In this document: piece after piece, positions 29,861 through 41,486 of the stretch
How positions within the stretch are numbered: position 1 is the stretch's first letter
Layout: each line of letters opens with the position of its first letter
Source of the DNA: Buttiauxella brennerae ATCC 51605
GTDB lineage: Bacteria > Pseudomonadota > Gammaproteobacteria > Enterobacterales > Enterobacteriaceae
Assembly: GCF_001654925.1 (NCBI RefSeq)
Contig: NZ_LXER01000005.1
Span: 122,497-186,496, forward strand
DNA length: 64,000 bases
Reading direction: 5' to 3'
Notes under the pieces: model-generated
The model's input: only the letters and a program-made list of their open reading frames with translations
Told to the model about the DNA's origin: nothing
The model's database searches: none
Made by a program: the position numbers and the translations under genes

Positions 29861-30655
29861 TCACTCGTTATGCGAAATCACCGCTGGGATGGTGTCATCT
29901 TTGCGTAATGTGAGAATTTCGCAGCCGTTATCTGTCACCACAATAGTATGCTCGTATTGTGCAGACAAGCTGCGATCTTTGGTTTTCACCGTCCAGCCGT
30001 CTTTCATGGTGCGAATACGGTAATCGCCGGAGTTCACCATTGGCTCAATGGTGAATGTCATACCCGGTTGCAGCACTACGCCGCTGTCATCCGCATCGTA
30101 ATGCAGTACTTGTGGCTCTTCGTGGAAAACGCGGCCAATACCATGCCCACAGTATTCACGAACTACAGAAAAACCTTCTGCTTCAACAAACTTCTGAATG
30201 GCTGCACCCAGAGTGCGCAGGCGAATACCTGGTTTTACCATGCGCAGAGACAAATACAGGCTTTCTTGAGTCACGCGGCACAGACGCTCACCCAGAATGG
30301 TCGGTTTGCCGACGATGAACATTTTTGAGGTGTCGCCGTGGTATTCGTCTTTGATAACGGTGACGTCGATGTTGACGATATCACCATCTTTCAGGAGTTT
30401 AGCGTCATCAGGAATACCGTGGCAGACCACTTCGTTAATGGAGATGCACACGGATTTCGGGAAGCCGTGGTAGCCCAGGCACGCGGAAACCGCTTGCTGC
30501 TGGTTAACAATGTAATCGTTACAAATACGGTCCAATTCGCCAGTGGAAATGCCCGGTCGTACGTGGGATTCAATCATTTCCAGCACTTCAGCGGCAAGGC
30601 GGCCCGCAACGCGCATTTTTTCGATTTCTTCAGGTGTTTTAATTGAGATAGCCAT
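29861..30655 (-). CDS. map: Methionine aminopeptidase type I
   Basis: Removes the initiator methionine from nascent proteins. It is 264 residues long, identical in length to E. coli, with the complete di-metal site D97, D108, H171, E204 and E235, and with the catalytic H79. It is essential in E. coli. It is divergent from rpsB, with 311 bp between the two genes that contains the rpsB promoter and leader. Confidence 0.97.
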   Translation of the reverse strand: MAISIKTPEEIEKMRVAGRLAAEVLEMIESHVRPGISTGELDRICNDYIVNQQQAVSACLGYHGFPKSVCISINEVVCHGIPDDAKLLKDGDIVNIDVTVIKDEYHGDTSKMFIVGKPTILGERLCRVTQESLYLSLRMVKPGIRLRTLGAAIQKFVEAEGFSVVREYCGHGIGRVFHEEPQVLHYDADDSGVVLQPGMTFTIEPMVNSGDYRIRTMKDGWTVKTKDRSLSAQYEHTIVVTDNGCEILTLRKDDTIPAVISHNE

Positions 30656-30776
30656 TCATTCGATCCGCAGGTGTCGTCGTTATCGACAATAATTGAGCAG
30701 TAGTAGGGTAATGGTATCAGGGCCTACGATCGGTGCCAAATTGAGAATCGGTGTGCGCACAATCCACTAACAACTA

Positions 30777-30806
30777 TTGGAGTCCGGGTCTGTTTTATGG
30801 TATAAA
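30777..30806 (+). promoter_or_regulatory. Likely rpsB-tsf promoter
   Basis: TTGGAG at 30777-30782 and TATAAA at 30801-30806 with an 18-bp spacer are followed by a GC-rich discriminator (GCGCGCC), typical of ppGpp/DksA-controlled ribosomal promoters. The DNA between this box and the map start (30656-30776) shows no gene. Confidence 0.6.
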
Positions 30807-30814
30807 GCGCGCCG

Positions 30815-31692
<878 letters not shown>

Positions 31693-31745
31693 TAAGGTTC
31701 GCTCTTATTTGAGCTCTTATTAACCAGGTATTGAATAGTTTGGTT

Positions 31746-31773
31746 AGGGGGCCTGTCTCAGGCCCCTTTTTAT
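31746..31773 (+). terminator. rpsB-tsf intergenic terminator/attenuator
   Basis: GGGGCCTG-TCT-CAGGCCCC is followed by a T-rich run, 54 bp after rpsB and 72 bp before tsf. Partial termination here would set the S2 to EF-Ts ratio. The same layout is known in E. coli. Confidence 0.85.
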
Positions 31774-31844
31774 TTTGAGCCAGGGTTCGTCTGTACCGTG
31801 AACCAGGGCTTATCTCTCTCTACGAGATAACCGAGGATTTTAGA

Positions 31845-32696
31845 ATGGCTGATATTACTGCTGCTCTGGTAAAAGAACTGCGTGAACGTACTGGCGCAGG
31901 CATGATGGATTGCAAAAAAGCGCTGACTGAAGCTAATGGCGACATCGAGCTGGCAATCGAAAACATGCGTAAATCTGGTGCGATCAAAGCGGCTAAGAAA
32001 GCAGGCAACGTTGCTGCTGACGGCGTGATCAAAACTAAGATCGCTGACGGCTACGCTGTGATTCTGGAAGTTAACTGCCAGACTGACTTCGTTGCTAAAG
32101 ATGCTGGTTTCCAGGCATTCGCTGACAAAGTACTGGACGCAGCTGCTGCTGGTAAAGTGACTGACGTTGAAGTTCTGAAAGCACAGTTCGAAGAAGAACG
32201 TGTTGCTCTGGTTGCTAAAATCGGTGAGAACATCAACATCCGTCGCGTTTCAGTACTTGAAGGCGACGTATTGGGTAGCTACCTGCACGGTGCTCGCATC
32301 GGCGTTCTGGTTGCTGCTATTGGCGCTGACGAAGAACTGGTTAAGCAAATTGCAATGCACATCGCTGCAAGCAAACCAGAATTCGTTAAACCAGAAGACG
32401 TGTCTGCTGAAGTGGTAGAGAAAGAATACCAGGTTCAATTAGACATCGCTATGCAGTCTGGCAAGCCAAAAGAAATCGCAGAGAAAATGGTTGAAGGCCG
32501 TATGAAGAAATTCACCGGTGAAGTTTCTCTGACTGGCCAGCCTTTCGTAATCGACCCAAGCAAAACTGTTGGTCAGATTCTGAAAGAGCACAATGCCGAC
32601 GTGAATGGTTTCATCCGCTTTGAAGTGGGCGAAGGCATCCAGAAAGTTGAGACTGACTTCGCAGCAGAAGTTGCTGCAATGTCTAAGCAGTCTTAA
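31845..32696 (+). CDS. tsf: Elongation factor Ts
   Basis: The guanine nucleotide exchange factor for EF-Tu. The 283-residue protein has the N-terminal UBA-like module ([20 protein letters not shown]) and the conserved TDFVAKD motif (about residue 80) that inserts near the EF-Tu nucleotide site, followed by the core and coiled-coil domains. It is cotranscribed with rpsB and strongly codon-biased, and the ATG at 31845 is in the standard position. Confidence 0.99.
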   Translation: MADITAALVKELRERTGAGMMDCKKALTEANGDIELAIENMRKSGAIKAAKKAGNVAADGVIKTKIADGYAVILEVNCQTDFVAKDAGFQAFADKVLDAAAAGKVTDVEVLKAQFEEERVALVAKIGENINIRRVSVLEGDVLGSYLHGARIGVLVAAIGADEELVKQIAMHIAASKPEFVKPEDVSAEVVEKEYQVQLDIAMQSGKPKEIAEKMVEGRMKKFTGEVSLTGQPFVIDPSKTVGQILKEHNADVNGFIRFEVGEGIQKVETDFAAEVAAMSKQS

Positions 32697-32702
32697 TTTT
32701 TT

Positions 32703-32731
32703 AGAAGAGCCGCCGATTGGCGGCTCTTCTT
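32703..32731 (+). terminator. tsf terminator
   Basis: AGAAGAGCCGCC-GATT-GGCGGCTCTTCT is a perfect 12-bp stem followed by TTTAT, 6 bp after the tsf stop. It is directly followed by an ERIC remnant. Confidence 0.9.
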
Positions 32732-32830
32732 TATACCCGTTATATTTCACACTGCTGGTGTGTTGGCAACGTTCGCTTATCCGAACTCGCTCTCTTGCTG
32801 CCTTACTCCAACTCGAAATATGTAGGGTAT
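32732..32830. repeat. Internally deleted ERIC element
   Basis: About 99 bp that begin TATACCCGTTATATTTCAC and end CAACTCGAAATATGTAGGGTAT, the two ERIC termini. The central part with CACCCCAGTCAC and CTCCTGGGGATTCAC is missing, leaving GTGTTGGCAACGTTCGC joined to CTCTCTTGCTGCC. It lies between the tsf terminator and the pyrH promoter region. Confidence 0.78.
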
Positions 32831-32937
32831 GTTTAGAATTAAAAATCAGCCTGCTCTGATACAGAACTTGCTGATATGCGACATTATGTCGCCTGAATTT
32901 ACCATCCCCATTCGTTGACTGTTCCCAGGAAAGAATC

Positions 32938-33663
32938 ATGGCTACCAATGCAAAACCTGTCTACAAACGCATTCTGCTCAAGCTAAGCGGCGAAGCTCTG
33001 CAAGGTACCGAAGGCTTCGGTATTGATGCGAGCATCCTTGATCGTATGGCTCAGGAAATTAAAGAGCTGGTTGAATTGGGTATTCAGGTCGGGGTGGTGA
33101 TTGGTGGTGGCAACTTATTCCGCGGTGCTGGCCTTGCAAAAGCCGGTATGAACCGTGTTGTGGGCGACCACATGGGCATGCTGGCGACAGTGATGAACGG
33201 CCTGGCAATGCGTGATGCGCTTCATCGCGCCTATGTGAACGCTCGCCTGATGTCCGCTATTCCGTTGAATGGCGTGTGTGATAACTACAGCTGGGCAGAA
33301 GCTATCAGCTTGCTGCGTAATAACCGCGTGGTTATCCTGGCTGCCGGTACTGGCAACCCGTTCTTTACCACTGACTCTGCAGCGTGTTTACGCGGTATTG
33401 AAATTGAAGCAGACGTAGTATTGAAAGCCACGAAAGTAGATGGCGTGTTTACGGCTGATCCGGTTCAAGATCCTACCGCCACGCTTTGTGAGCAATTGAC
33501 CTATACCGAAGTGTTGGAAAAAGAACTGAAAGTGATGGATTTGGCGGCGTTTACCCTCGCACGCGATCACAAAATCCCGATTCGTGTTTTCAACATGAAC
33601 AAACCTGGTGCGCTTCGCCGTGTTGTGATGGGCGAAAAAGAAGGCACATTGATCACTGAATAA
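32938..33663 (+). CDS. pyrH: Uridylate kinase
   Basis: Phosphorylates UMP to UDP with ATP. It is the hexameric, GTP-activated and UTP-inhibited bacterial type (amino-acid kinase fold). The 241-residue protein has the conserved blocks [23 protein letters not shown] and [19 protein letters not shown]. An AGGA ribosome-binding site precedes ATG 32938. It is essential in E. coli. The gap to tsf contains only the tsf terminator, the ERIC remnant and about 105 bp that must hold the promoter. Confidence 0.98.
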   Translation: MATNAKPVYKRILLKLSGEALQGTEGFGIDASILDRMAQEIKELVELGIQVGVVIGGGNLFRGAGLAKAGMNRVVGDHMGMLATVMNGLAMRDALHRAYVNARLMSAIPLNGVCDNYSWAEAISLLRNNRVVILAAGTGNPFFTTDSAACLRGIEIEADVVLKATKVDGVFTADPVQDPTATLCEQLTYTEVLEKELKVMDLAAFTLARDHKIPIRVFNMNKPGALRRVVMGEKEGTLITE

Positions 33664-33823
33664 TTTCAGTCGATGCTTAATCAGGGTAAGATTCAGTTTC
33701 AGATAGTGTTAACAGGCAACCCCAACGGGCGCCATGAATAAACAGGGCTATACTTAGCTCGCAGCGTCTGCGTAGCGGCGCGAAGTGTGGTCTGCCCTAA
33801 ACCAGTTTTCAAGGACTCGTAAC

Positions 33824-34381
33824 GTGATTAGCGATATCAGAAAAGATGCCGAAGTGCGTATGGAAAAATGCGTAGAAGCATTCAAAAGTCAAATCAGTAA
33901 AATCCGCACCGGCCGCGCCTCTCCATCTCTGCTGGACGGCATCATTGTGGAATATTACGGCACGCCAACTCCACTGCGCCAGCTGGCGAGTGTCACGGTT
34001 GAAGATTCTCGCACACTGAAAATCAACGTGTTTGACCGCTCCCTGAGCCAGGCCGTTGAGAAAGCGATCATGACTTCCGACCTCGGTCTGAACCCAAGTT
34101 CTGCAGGTACTGACATTCGTGTTCCACTACCAGCACTGACTGAAGAACGTCGTAAAGATCTGATTAAAATTGTGCGTGGCGAAGCAGAAGGCGCGCGTGT
34201 TGCGGTACGTAACGTTCGCCGTGATGCTAACGACAAAGTAAAAAATCTGCTGAAAGATAAAGAAATCAGTGAAGATGATGATCGTCGTTCACAGGATGAC
34301 GTTCAGAAAATGACTGATGCAGCTATCAAAAAAGTCGATGCAGCGCTTGCTGAGAAAGAAGCTGAGTTGATGCAGTTCTAA
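33824..34381 (+). CDS. frr: Ribosome recycling factor
   Basis: Splits post-termination ribosomes together with EF-G. It is 185 residues long when started at GTG 33824 ([15 protein letters not shown] follows), with AAGGA eight bases upstream. An in-frame upstream extension to 33785 is unrelated to the family. The three-helix bundle sequence [23 protein letters not shown] and the C-terminal KEAELMQF are intact. A hairpin terminator follows. Confidence 0.98.
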   Translation: MISDIRKDAEVRMEKCVEAFKSQISKIRTGRASPSLLDGIIVEYYGTPTPLRQLASVTVEDSRTLKINVFDRSLSQAVEKAIMTSDLGLNPSSAGTDIRVPLPALTEERRKDLIKIVRGEAEGARVAVRNVRRDANDKVKNLLKDKEISEDDDRRSQDDVQKMTDAAIKKVDAALAEKEAELMQF

Positions 34382-34400
34382 TCCGTTGAGATAACGGATC

Positions 34401-34458
34401 AAACGCCGTATGCAGGCCGTGGCTCACGTCACGGTTATTGTCTACGGCGTTTTGCTTT
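34401..34458 (+). terminator. frr terminator (long hairpin)
   Basis: The outer stem AAACGCCGTA (34401-34410) pairs with TACGGCGTTT (34443-34452). The loop contains a second inverted repeat CCGTG / CACGG, and TTTTGCTTTT follows. Confidence 0.8.
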
Positions 34459-34539
34459 TAGCTCATAAAGTGCCGGCAATTTATCACTGCTGCGGCAAAC
34501 TTTTATTTGATTGTAAAAACTAAAATTCCAGAGCACCTC

Positions 34540-35739
34540 ATGAAGCAACTGACCATTCTTGGCTCTACCGGATCTATCGGTACCAGTACCCTTAGTGTTG
34601 TTCGTCATAATCCTGATAAGTTTTCCGTCACGGCCCTGGTTGCCGGGAAAAATGTCGCGCGCATGGCTGAACAGTGCCTGGAGTTCAAGCCACGCTGGGC
34701 AGTAATGGATGATGAAATCTCTGCCGGTGAGTTACGTCGTCTGCTTAAAGAGCAGGGGAGTGCCACTGAAGTTCTGGCAGGGCAGCAGGCGGCTTGTGAA
34801 ATGGCCGCGCTGGACGAAGTGAATCAAGTTATGGCGGCGATTGTTGGGGCCGCAGGGCTGCTACCAACGCTTGCGGCGATTGCAGCAGGTAAACAAGTTT
34901 TGCTGGCAAATAAAGAGTCGTTAGTGACGTGCGGGCGCCTGTTTATGGATGCCATACAGCTGAGCAAAGCCCAGTTGCTGCCCATCGACAGCGAACATAA
35001 CGCGATTTTTCAGAGTTTACCGGAAACAATCCAGCAAAACCTCGGGTACGCTGAACTTGAGAGTAATGGCGTTTCGTCGATTATTCTTACCGGATCAGGT
35101 GGCCCGTTCCGTGAGACGGATCTGGGTTCGCTGGCTGCTATGACGCCAGACCAGGCATGCAGTCATCCGAACTGGTCGATGGGACGTAAAATCTCTGTCG
35201 ACTCTGCCACCATGATGAACAAAGGTCTCGAATACATTGAAGCCCGCTGGCTTTTCAATGCTTCAGCTAAACAAATGGAAGTACTGATACATCCGCAGTC
35301 GGTTATCCACTCGATGGTTCGCTATCGTGATGGCAGTGTGCTGGCGCAATTAGGCGCGCCAGATATGCGTACACCTATCGCGCATGCCATGGCGTTTCCT
35401 GAGCGTGTGCAGTCAGGTGTTGAACCGCTCGATTTTTGTAAGATTGGTACTTTCACCTTTATGGAACCAGATTATCACCGCTATCCTTGCCTTAAACTCG
35501 CGATGGAAGCATTCGAGCAAGGACAGGCTGCAACGACGGTACTGAACGCCGCGAATGAAATCGTGGTTGAGGCTTTCTTGCAACAGCAACTGCGCTTCAC
35601 GGATATTGCTTCCTTAAACCGGGCTGTCCTTGATAGTGTTGAGCTGACGGAGCCGAAAAGCGTAGAGGAAGTGCTGGCCATAGATGCAAAAGCACGCGAA
35701 GTTGCCAGAAATCTGGTGACGCGTATCTCAACCCGATGA
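34540..35739 (+). CDS. dxr: 1-deoxy-D-xylulose 5-phosphate reductoisomerase
   Basis: The second step of the MEP isoprenoid pathway, making 2-C-methyl-D-erythritol 4-phosphate with NADPH, and the target of fosmidomycin. The 399-residue protein has the NADPH-binding loop [11 protein letters not shown] (8-18), K125 in LANKES, and metal ligands D150 and E152 (DSEHNAIF) with a third in [13 protein letters not shown]. The start at 34540 (MKQLTILG) was chosen. An extension to 34507 adds 11 unrelated residues. The product feeds UppS, encoded next. Confidence 0.97.
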   Translation: MKQLTILGSTGSIGTSTLSVVRHNPDKFSVTALVAGKNVARMAEQCLEFKPRWAVMDDEISAGELRRLLKEQGSATEVLAGQQAACEMAALDEVNQVMAAIVGAAGLLPTLAAIAAGKQVLLANKESLVTCGRLFMDAIQLSKAQLLPIDSEHNAIFQSLPETIQQNLGYAELESNGVSSIILTGSGGPFRETDLGSLAAMTPDQACSHPNWSMGRKISVDSATMMNKGLEYIEARWLFNASAKQMEVLIHPQSVIHSMVRYRDGSVLAQLGAPDMRTPIAHAMAFPERVQSGVEPLDFCKIGTFTFMEPDYHRYPCLKLAMEAFEQGQAATTVLNAANEIVVEAFLQQQLRFTDIASLNRAVLDSVELTEPKSVEEVLAIDAKAREVARNLVTRISTR

Positions 35740-35838
35740 TTATTTATTCGGCTGATATGCCTCTATTTGTTAGCTCTGTGCTTCAGTGATATAGTCTGCG
35801 CCATCTTTCGGTCAGGAATAGCTGGCTGAATGGTTGGT

Positions 35839-35865
35839 AAGCCGTGTTATAGCACGGCTTTTTTA
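35839..35865 (+). terminator. Terminator between dxr and uppS
   Basis: AAGCCGTG-TTATAG-CACGGCTT is followed by TTTTT. It lies 100 bp after dxr, so uppS, 61 bp further on, may have its own promoter or rely on read-through. Confidence 0.88.
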
Positions 35866-35925
35866 TGTAAAAGCTGAAATCATTCTGAGTACCGCTTAAT
35901 CCTCATTTGGGAATAATTACGCGTT

Positions 35926-36678
35926 ATGTTGTCTGCAAACCAACAATCAAGCGAAACACAATCCGAACATGGCGCGCGTCATGTTGCCATTATTATGGAT
36001 GGCAATGGTCGTTGGGCAAAACGACAAGGGAAGATGAGAGTTTCTGGCCATAAGGCGGGAGCTAAGTCTGTTCGCCGGGCTGTGAGTTTTGCGGCAAATA
36101 ATGGTATTGATGCGCTTACGCTCTATGCTTTTAGTAGTGAAAACTGGAACCGACCGGCTCAAGAAGTTAGTGCATTAATGGAGTTGTTTGTGTGGGCTTT
36201 AGACAGCGAAGTCAAAAGTTTGCATCGTCACAATGTCCGCTTGCGTATTATCGGTGATACCAGTCGGTTCAATGCTCGCCTGCAAGAACGTATTAATAAA
36301 GCTGAAGCTTTAACCAGTACCAATACCGGTTTGACTCTCAATATCGCCGCGAATTATGGTGGCCGTTGGGACATTATTCAGGGAGTACGGCATCTCGCCG
36401 CACAGGTACAGGAAGGCCTTTTGCGCCCAGACCAGATTGATGAAGAGATGCTGAGTCAGCAAATCTGCATGAATGAACTGGCTCCCGTAGATTTAGTTAT
36501 TAGGACAGGGGGAGAGCATCGTATTAGTAACTTTCTGATTTGGCAGATTGCCTACGCAGAACTTTATTTCACAGATGTTCTTTGGCCTGATTTCGATGAA
36601 CAAGACTTTGAAGGTGCACTGAATGCTTTTGCAAATCGAGAGCGTCGTTTTGGCGGCACAGCACCTGGTAGTGAGTAA
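35926..36678 (+). CDS. uppS: Undecaprenyl diphosphate synthase
   Basis: Condenses eight isopentenyl diphosphates onto farnesyl diphosphate in cis, making the C55 carrier for peptidoglycan and O-antigen. It is also called ispU. The 250-residue protein has the signature MDGNGRW with catalytic D25, the FSSENWNRP block and the C-terminal RTGGEHRISNFL. The ribosome-binding site before ATG 35926 is weak (TGGGAATA). cdsA begins 18 bp after its stop. Confidence 0.96.
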   Translation: MLSANQQSSETQSEHGARHVAIIMDGNGRWAKRQGKMRVSGHKAGAKSVRRAVSFAANNGIDALTLYAFSSENWNRPAQEVSALMELFVWALDSEVKSLHRHNVRLRIIGDTSRFNARLQERINKAEALTSTNTGLTLNIAANYGGRWDIIQGVRHLAAQVQEGLLRPDQIDEEMLSQQICMNELAPVDLVIRTGGEHRISNFLIWQIAYAELYFTDVLWPDFDEQDFEGALNAFANRERRFGGTAPGSE

Positions 36679-36696
36679 GCCTGTTGGGGGTCACTT

Positions 36697-37554
36697 TTGC
36701 TGAAGTATCGCCTGCTTTCTGCGTTTATTTTAATCCCGGTGGTTATAGCCGCGCTGTTCTGGCTTCCACCTGTAGGATTTGCTATTACGACCCTCGTGGT
36801 GTGTATGTTGGCAGCCTGGGAATGGGGACAACTGGCAGGTTTCAAAGCACGTAATCAACGTGTCTGGCTTGCAGTGTTGTGTGGTTTATTACTGGCGTTA
36901 ATGCTTTATGCGTTGCCTGAATATCAGCGTACGGTACATATTCCGCTGATTGAGGCGTCACTGTGGGCATCACTTGCCTGGTGGTTTGCCGCATTGCTGC
37001 TGGTGCTGTTCTATCCAGGGTCTGCAACTATCTGGCGTAACTCAAAAACGCTGCGTCTGATTTTCGGCGTATTAACGATTGTGCCGTTTTTCTGGGGTAT
37101 GATTGTACTGCGCAACTGGCATTACGATATCAACCATTACACAGGCTCAATCTGGCTGTTGTATGTAATGGTTCTTGTCTGGGGGGCTGACTCCGGTGCT
37201 TATATGTTTGGCAAAATGTTTGGCAAGCATAAACTGGCTCCGAAAGTGTCACCAGGCAAAACATGGCAGGGCTTCTTTGGTGGATTGTTCACTTCTGCGA
37301 TTATCTCCGTGCTGTTTGGCATGTGGGCAAATCTGGATGTCTCACCGACTATATTGCTGACCTGTTCGGTTATTGCCGCTCTTGCATCTGTATTGGGCGA
37401 TTTAACCGAAAGCATGTTCAAGCGTGAAGCAGGGATTAAAGATAGCGGTCACCTGATCCCCGGTCATGGTGGTATCCTTGACCGCATAGATAGCCTCACA
37501 GCAGCAGTACCGGTATTTGCCTGTCTGTTATTGCTGGTATTCAGGACGATTTAA
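36697..37554 (+). CDS. cdsA: Phosphatidate cytidylyltransferase (CDP-diglyceride synthase)
   Basis: Makes CDP-diacylglycerol, the branch point of phospholipid synthesis. The 285-residue integral membrane protein has about eight hydrophobic segments and the family signature [11 protein letters not shown]...[11 protein letters not shown] at the C-terminal side. It starts with TTG at 36697, with GGGGGT six bases upstream. The product length and the [16 protein letters not shown]-terminus match E. coli. It is followed at 11 bp by rseP. Confidence 0.96.
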   Translation: MLKYRLLSAFILIPVVIAALFWLPPVGFAITTLVVCMLAAWEWGQLAGFKARNQRVWLAVLCGLLLALMLYALPEYQRTVHIPLIEASLWASLAWWFAALLLVLFYPGSATIWRNSKTLRLIFGVLTIVPFFWGMIVLRNWHYDINHYTGSIWLLYVMVLVWGADSGAYMFGKMFGKHKLAPKVSPGKTWQGFFGGLFTSAIISVLFGMWANLDVSPTILLTCSVIAALASVLGDLTESMFKREAGIKDSGHLIPGHGGILDRIDSLTAAVPVFACLLLLVFRTI

Positions 37555-37565
37555 CGGAAGGTTAT

Positions 37566-38918
37566 ATGCTGAGCTTACTCTGGAATTTGGCTGCATTTAT
37601 TGTTGCACTGGGTGTGTTAATTACCGTGCATGAGTTCGGCCATTTTTGGGTAGCTCGCCGCTGTGGCGTTAAAGTAGAGCGCTTTTCCATAGGTTTTGGT
37701 AAAGCGCTCTGGCGTCGTTCTGATCGCCACGGCACCGAATTTGTCATCGCCCTTATCCCCCTGGGCGGTTATGTCAAAATGCTTGATGAGCGTGTCGAGC
37801 CGGTTGCTCCGGAACTGCGTCATCAGGCCTTCAATAACAAAACAGTTTCTCAACGTGCGGCAATTATTGCTGCCGGTCCGATTGCCAACTTTATCTTTGC
37901 TGTATTTGCCTACTGGCTGGTGTTTATCATCGGTGTCCCTGGTGTTCGTCCGGTTGTTGGTGAAGTAATGCCCAACTCAATAGCTGCGCAAGCACAAATT
38001 GCACCTGGCATGGAACTTAAAGCAATAGATGGTATCGAAACGCCTGATTGGGAAGCAGTTCAACTTGCTCTGATGGCAAAGATTGGTGATGACAGCGCCA
38101 ACATTTCGTTGGCACCGTTGGGCTCTAATCTACGCAGTGAAAAAACGCTCGATTTGCGCCACTGGCAGTTTGAACCAGAAAAACAGGATCCGATTACCTC
38201 ATTGGGTATCGCTCCTCACCGTGCGCAAATTGAAACGGTACTCCAAGAAGTGCAGCCAAATTCCGCTGCGAACAAAGCGGGTTTGCAAGCCGGTGACAGG
38301 ATCGTTAAAGTCAACGGTGCGGCACTGACTCAGTGGGCAGAATTTGTTAGCCTGGTGCGTGACAATCCAGGTCATGCACTGGTGCTGGAAATAGAAAGAC
38401 AAGGGGCGCTCTTGTCTTTAACGCTGATACCGGATACAAAACCGGGTAAAGCGAAGGCTGAAGGGTTTGCGGGTGTGGTACCTAAGGTTATCCCGCTACC
38501 GGAAGAGTATAAAACAGTACGCCAGTATGGGCCGTTTGCTGCCGTTGCAGAAGCCACGGATAAAACCTGGCAACTCATGAAGCTTACGGTCAACATGCTG
38601 GGAAAATTAATAACCGGTGACATCAAGCTGAATAACCTCAGTGGGCCAATCTCCATAGCTCAAGGGGCAGGAATGTCAGCGGAATCTGGGTTGATTTACT
38701 ATCTGATGTTCCTGGCGCTGATTAGCGTCAATCTGGGGATTATCAACCTGTTTCCGTTACCCGTCCTGGACGGGGGACATCTGCTCTTTTTGGCGATTGA
38801 AAAGCTGAAAGGTGGGCCGGTTTCCGAGCGAGTTCAAGACTTTAGCTACCGCATTGGCTCTATATTGCTGGTGCTGTTGATGGGGCTTGCACTTTTCAAT
38901 GATTTCTCTCGGTTTTAG
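37566..38918 (+). CDS. rseP: Site-2 intramembrane protease RseP
   Basis: Cleaves RseA within the membrane after DegS, freeing sigma-E, and also clears remnant signal peptides. The 450-residue zinc protease has H22-E23-F-G-H26 in the first membrane segment and the second metal motif PVLDGGH near residue 400. Two periplasmic PDZ domains lie between ([13 protein letters not shown] and [17 protein letters not shown]), and there are four membrane segments. It sits just upstream of bamA and skp and on the same strand as these outer-membrane assembly genes, whose failure triggers the same stress pathway. Confidence 0.97.
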   Translation: MLSLLWNLAAFIVALGVLITVHEFGHFWVARRCGVKVERFSIGFGKALWRRSDRHGTEFVIALIPLGGYVKMLDERVEPVAPELRHQAFNNKTVSQRAAIIAAGPIANFIFAVFAYWLVFIIGVPGVRPVVGEVMPNSIAAQAQIAPGMELKAIDGIETPDWEAVQLALMAKIGDDSANISLAPLGSNLRSEKTLDLRHWQFEPEKQDPITSLGIAPHRAQIETVLQEVQPNSAANKAGLQAGDRIVKVNGAALTQWAEFVSLVRDNPGHALVLEIERQGALLSLTLIPDTKPGKAKAEGFAGVVPKVIPLPEEYKTVRQYGPFAAVAEATDKTWQLMKLTVNMLGKLITGDIKLNNLSGPISIAQGAGMSAESGLIYYLMFLALISVNLGIINLFPLPVLDGGHLLFLAIEKLKGGPVSERVQDFSYRIGSILLVLLMGLALFNDFSRF

Positions 38919-38950
38919 AGAGAATAGGTTAGGAAGAACGCATAACAACG

Positions 38951-41365
38951 ATGGCGATGAAAAAGTTGCTCATAGCGTCGCTGCTGTTTAGCAGCGCCAC
39001 CGTATACGGTGCAGACGGGTTCGTAGTGAAGGATATTCATTTCGAAGGCCTGCAGCGAGTCGCCGTCGGTGCGGCCCTCCTCAGCATGCCGGTTCGCGTA
39101 GGCGATACCGTCTCTGACGAGGATATCAGTAATACTATTCGTTCACTGTTTGCTACCGGGAACTTCGAAGATGTCCGGGTACTTCGTGATGGCGAAACGT
39201 TAGTTGTTCAGGTGAAAGAACGCCCGACAATCGCGAGTATTACCTTCTCCGGTAACAAGTCCGTGAAGGACGACATGCTTAAACAGAACCTCGAGGCTTC
39301 TGGCGTGCGTGTTGGTGAATCACTGGATAGAACTACCCTGGCTGATATTGAAAAAGGCCTGGAAGATTTCTACTACAGCGTTGGTAAGTACAGTGCCAGC
39401 GTGAAAGCCGTTGTTACGCCACTGCCGCGTAACCGTGTTGACCTGAAACTGGTATTCCAGGAAGGCGTTTCAGCCAAAATTCAGCAAATCAACATTGTAG
39501 GCAACCATGCGTTTACCACTGATGAACTCATTTCGCACTTCCAACTGCGTGATGAAGTGCCGTGGTGGAACGTGGTGGGCGATCGCAAATACCAGAAACA
39601 GAAACTTGCCGGTGACTTAGAAACACTGCGCAGCTACTACCTGGATCGCGGTTACGCACGCTTTAACATTGATTCTACTCAGGTCAGTCTGACGCCTGAT
39701 AAGAAAAGTATTTATGTTACCATCAACGTGACAGAAGGCGATCAGTACAAGATTGCTGGCGTAACGGTGAACGGTAATTTGGCTGGGCACTCAGCAGAAA
39801 TTGAAACGCTGACTAAACTCAAACCCGGCGAGCTTTATAACGGCACTAAAGTGACCAAGATGGAAGACGACATCAAGAAATTGTTGGGTCGTTATGGTTA
39901 CGCCTACCCGCGTGTGCAAACGCAGCCTGAAATCAACGATGCAGATAAGACAGTTAAACTGCATGTAAACGTTGATTCTGGTAATCGTTTCTACGTGCGT
40001 AAGATTCGTTTTGAAGGAAACGACACCAGTAAAGATTCCGTCCTGCGTCGCGAAATGCGCCAAATGGAAGGTACCTGGCTTGGTAGCGACCTTGTTGACT
40101 CAGGCAAAGATCGTCTGAATCGTCTTGGTTACTTCGAAACGGTAGATGTTGATACGCAGCGTGTGGCAGGTAGCCCTGACCAGGTTGACGTTGTGTATAA
40201 AGTTAAAGAACGTAACACCGGTAGCTTCAACTTCGGTGTGGGTTACGGTACTGAAAGTGGTATCAGCTTCCAGGTCGGTGTCCAGCAGGATAACTGGTTA
40301 GGTACTGGTTACTCTGTCGGTATCAGCGGGACTAAAAACGATTATCAGACATATGCTGAATTGTCGGTAACCGACCCATACTTTACAGTTGATGGTGTAA
40401 GCCTCGGCGGTCGTGTCTTCTATAACGACTTTAAAGCTGATGATGCGGACCTTTCTGACTACACCAACACAAGTTATGGTGTGGACGGAACTCTTGGCTT
40501 CCCGGTTAACGAAAACAATACATTGCGTCTGGGCTTAGGTTACGTGCATAACGACCTGTCCAACATGCAACCACAGGTTGCGATGTGGCGTTACCTGGAT
40601 TCAGTTGGCCAAACGACTTCTACTTCATCTGATGACAACGGTTTTGCTGCCGATGACTTCACGCTGAACTATGGCTGGACGTACAATAAACTTGACCGTG
40701 GTTACTTCCCGACAGAAGGCTCACGCGTAAACCTCAACGGTAAAGTGACCGTTCCGGGTTCAGATAACGAGTTCTATAAAGTGACTCTGGATACTGCGAG
40801 CTACTTCCCAATTGATGAAGATCATACATGGGTAATGTTAGGTCGTACTCGTGTAGGCTACGGTGATGGCATGGGCGGCAAAGAGATGCCGTTCTATGAA
40901 AACTTCTACGCCGGTGGTTCGAGTACCGTGCGTGGCTTCCAGTCCAACAACATTGGTCCGAAAGCGGTTTATTACGGCGGCAATGATACAGATAACTGTA
41001 ACAAAGCTTCGTCAACTGAAGTGTGTAGTTCTGACGATGCAGTCGGTGGTAACGCAATGGCTGTGGCAAGTTTTGAACTTATCACACCAACCCCGTTCCT
41101 GAGCGAGAAGTACGCGAACTCTGTGCGTACTTCCGTGTTCATGGACATGGGTACTGTTTGGGATACTAACTGGGATAATACGAAGTATTCTGCAGACGGG
41201 ATTCCGGACTACAGTGACCCAAGCAACATTCGTATGTCAGCAGGTATCGCATTGCAATGGATGTCACCGCTGGGGCCGTTGGTGTTCTCTTATGCCCAAC
41301 CGTTCAAGAAATACGAAGGCGACAAAGCGGAACAGTTCCAGTTTAACATTGGTAAAACCTGGTAA
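38951..41365 (+). CDS. bamA: Outer-membrane protein assembly factor BamA
   Basis: The central Omp85 insertase of the BAM complex that folds beta-barrel proteins into the outer membrane. The 804-residue precursor has a 20-residue signal peptide ending ATVYG-A, five POTRA domains (about 21-420) and a 16-strand barrel ending [10 protein letters not shown]. The loop-6 VRGFQ motif is present. The region after it ([14 protein letters not shown]...[11 protein letters not shown]) is shorter than in E. coli (810 residues in total) but keeps the cysteine pair. It lies 32 bp after rseP. Confidence 0.98.
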   Translation: MAMKKLLIASLLFSSATVYGADGFVVKDIHFEGLQRVAVGAALLSMPVRVGDTVSDEDISNTIRSLFATGNFEDVRVLRDGETLVVQVKERPTIASITFSGNKSVKDDMLKQNLEASGVRVGESLDRTTLADIEKGLEDFYYSVGKYSASVKAVVTPLPRNRVDLKLVFQEGVSAKIQQINIVGNHAFTTDELISHFQLRDEVPWWNVVGDRKYQKQKLAGDLETLRSYYLDRGYARFNIDSTQVSLTPDKKSIYVTINVTEGDQYKIAGVTVNGNLAGHSAEIETLTKLKPGELYNGTKVTKMEDDIKKLLGRYGYAYPRVQTQPEINDADKTVKLHVNVDSGNRFYVRKIRFEGNDTSKDSVLRREMRQMEGTWLGSDLVDSGKDRLNRLGYFETVDVDTQRVAGSPDQVDVVYKVKERNTGSFNFGVGYGTESGISFQVGVQQDNWLGTGYSVGISGTKNDYQTYAELSVTDPYFTVDGVSLGGRVFYNDFKADDADLSDYTNTSYGVDGTLGFPVNENNTLRLGLGYVHNDLSNMQPQVAMWRYLDSVGQTTSTSSDDNGFAADDFTLNYGWTYNKLDRGYFPTEGSRVNLNGKVTVPGSDNEFYKVTLDTASYFPIDEDHTWVMLGRTRVGYGDGMGGKEMPFYENFYAGGSSTVRGFQSNNIGPKAVYYGGNDTDNCNKASSTEVCSSDDAVGGNAMAVASFELITPTPFLSEKYANSVRTSVFMDMGTVWDTNWDNTKYSADGIPDYSDPSNIRMSAGIALQWMSPLGPLVFSYAQPFKKYEGDKAEQFQFNIGKTW

Positions 41366-41407
41366 TTGTTCTGCGCGAAGGAATGCATAAAAGCAGTGTC
41401 GCGCTGA

Positions 41408-41462
41408 TGCCAGTTCGCTAAATGCAGAACTGGCACTCGCAAAAAAGAGTGTCTTCGGACAC
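41408..41462 (+). promoter_or_regulatory. Two hairpins in the bamA-skp gap
   Basis: TGCCAGTTC / GAACTGGCA (41408-41416 with 41427-41435) and GTGTC-TTCG-GACAC (41449-41462, a UUCG tetraloop) lie between bamA and skp. Neither has a T-tract, so they are more likely mRNA-stability or processing elements than terminators. Confidence 0.6.
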
Positions 41463-41486
41463 ATTCGGGATGGTAAGGAGTTTATC

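Noticed and set aside
35740..35925. Possible small RNA or tRNA in the dxr-uppS gap
   Set aside because: Only a terminator hairpin is clear. No cloverleaf, small-RNA signature or coding frame with a ribosome-binding site was seen.
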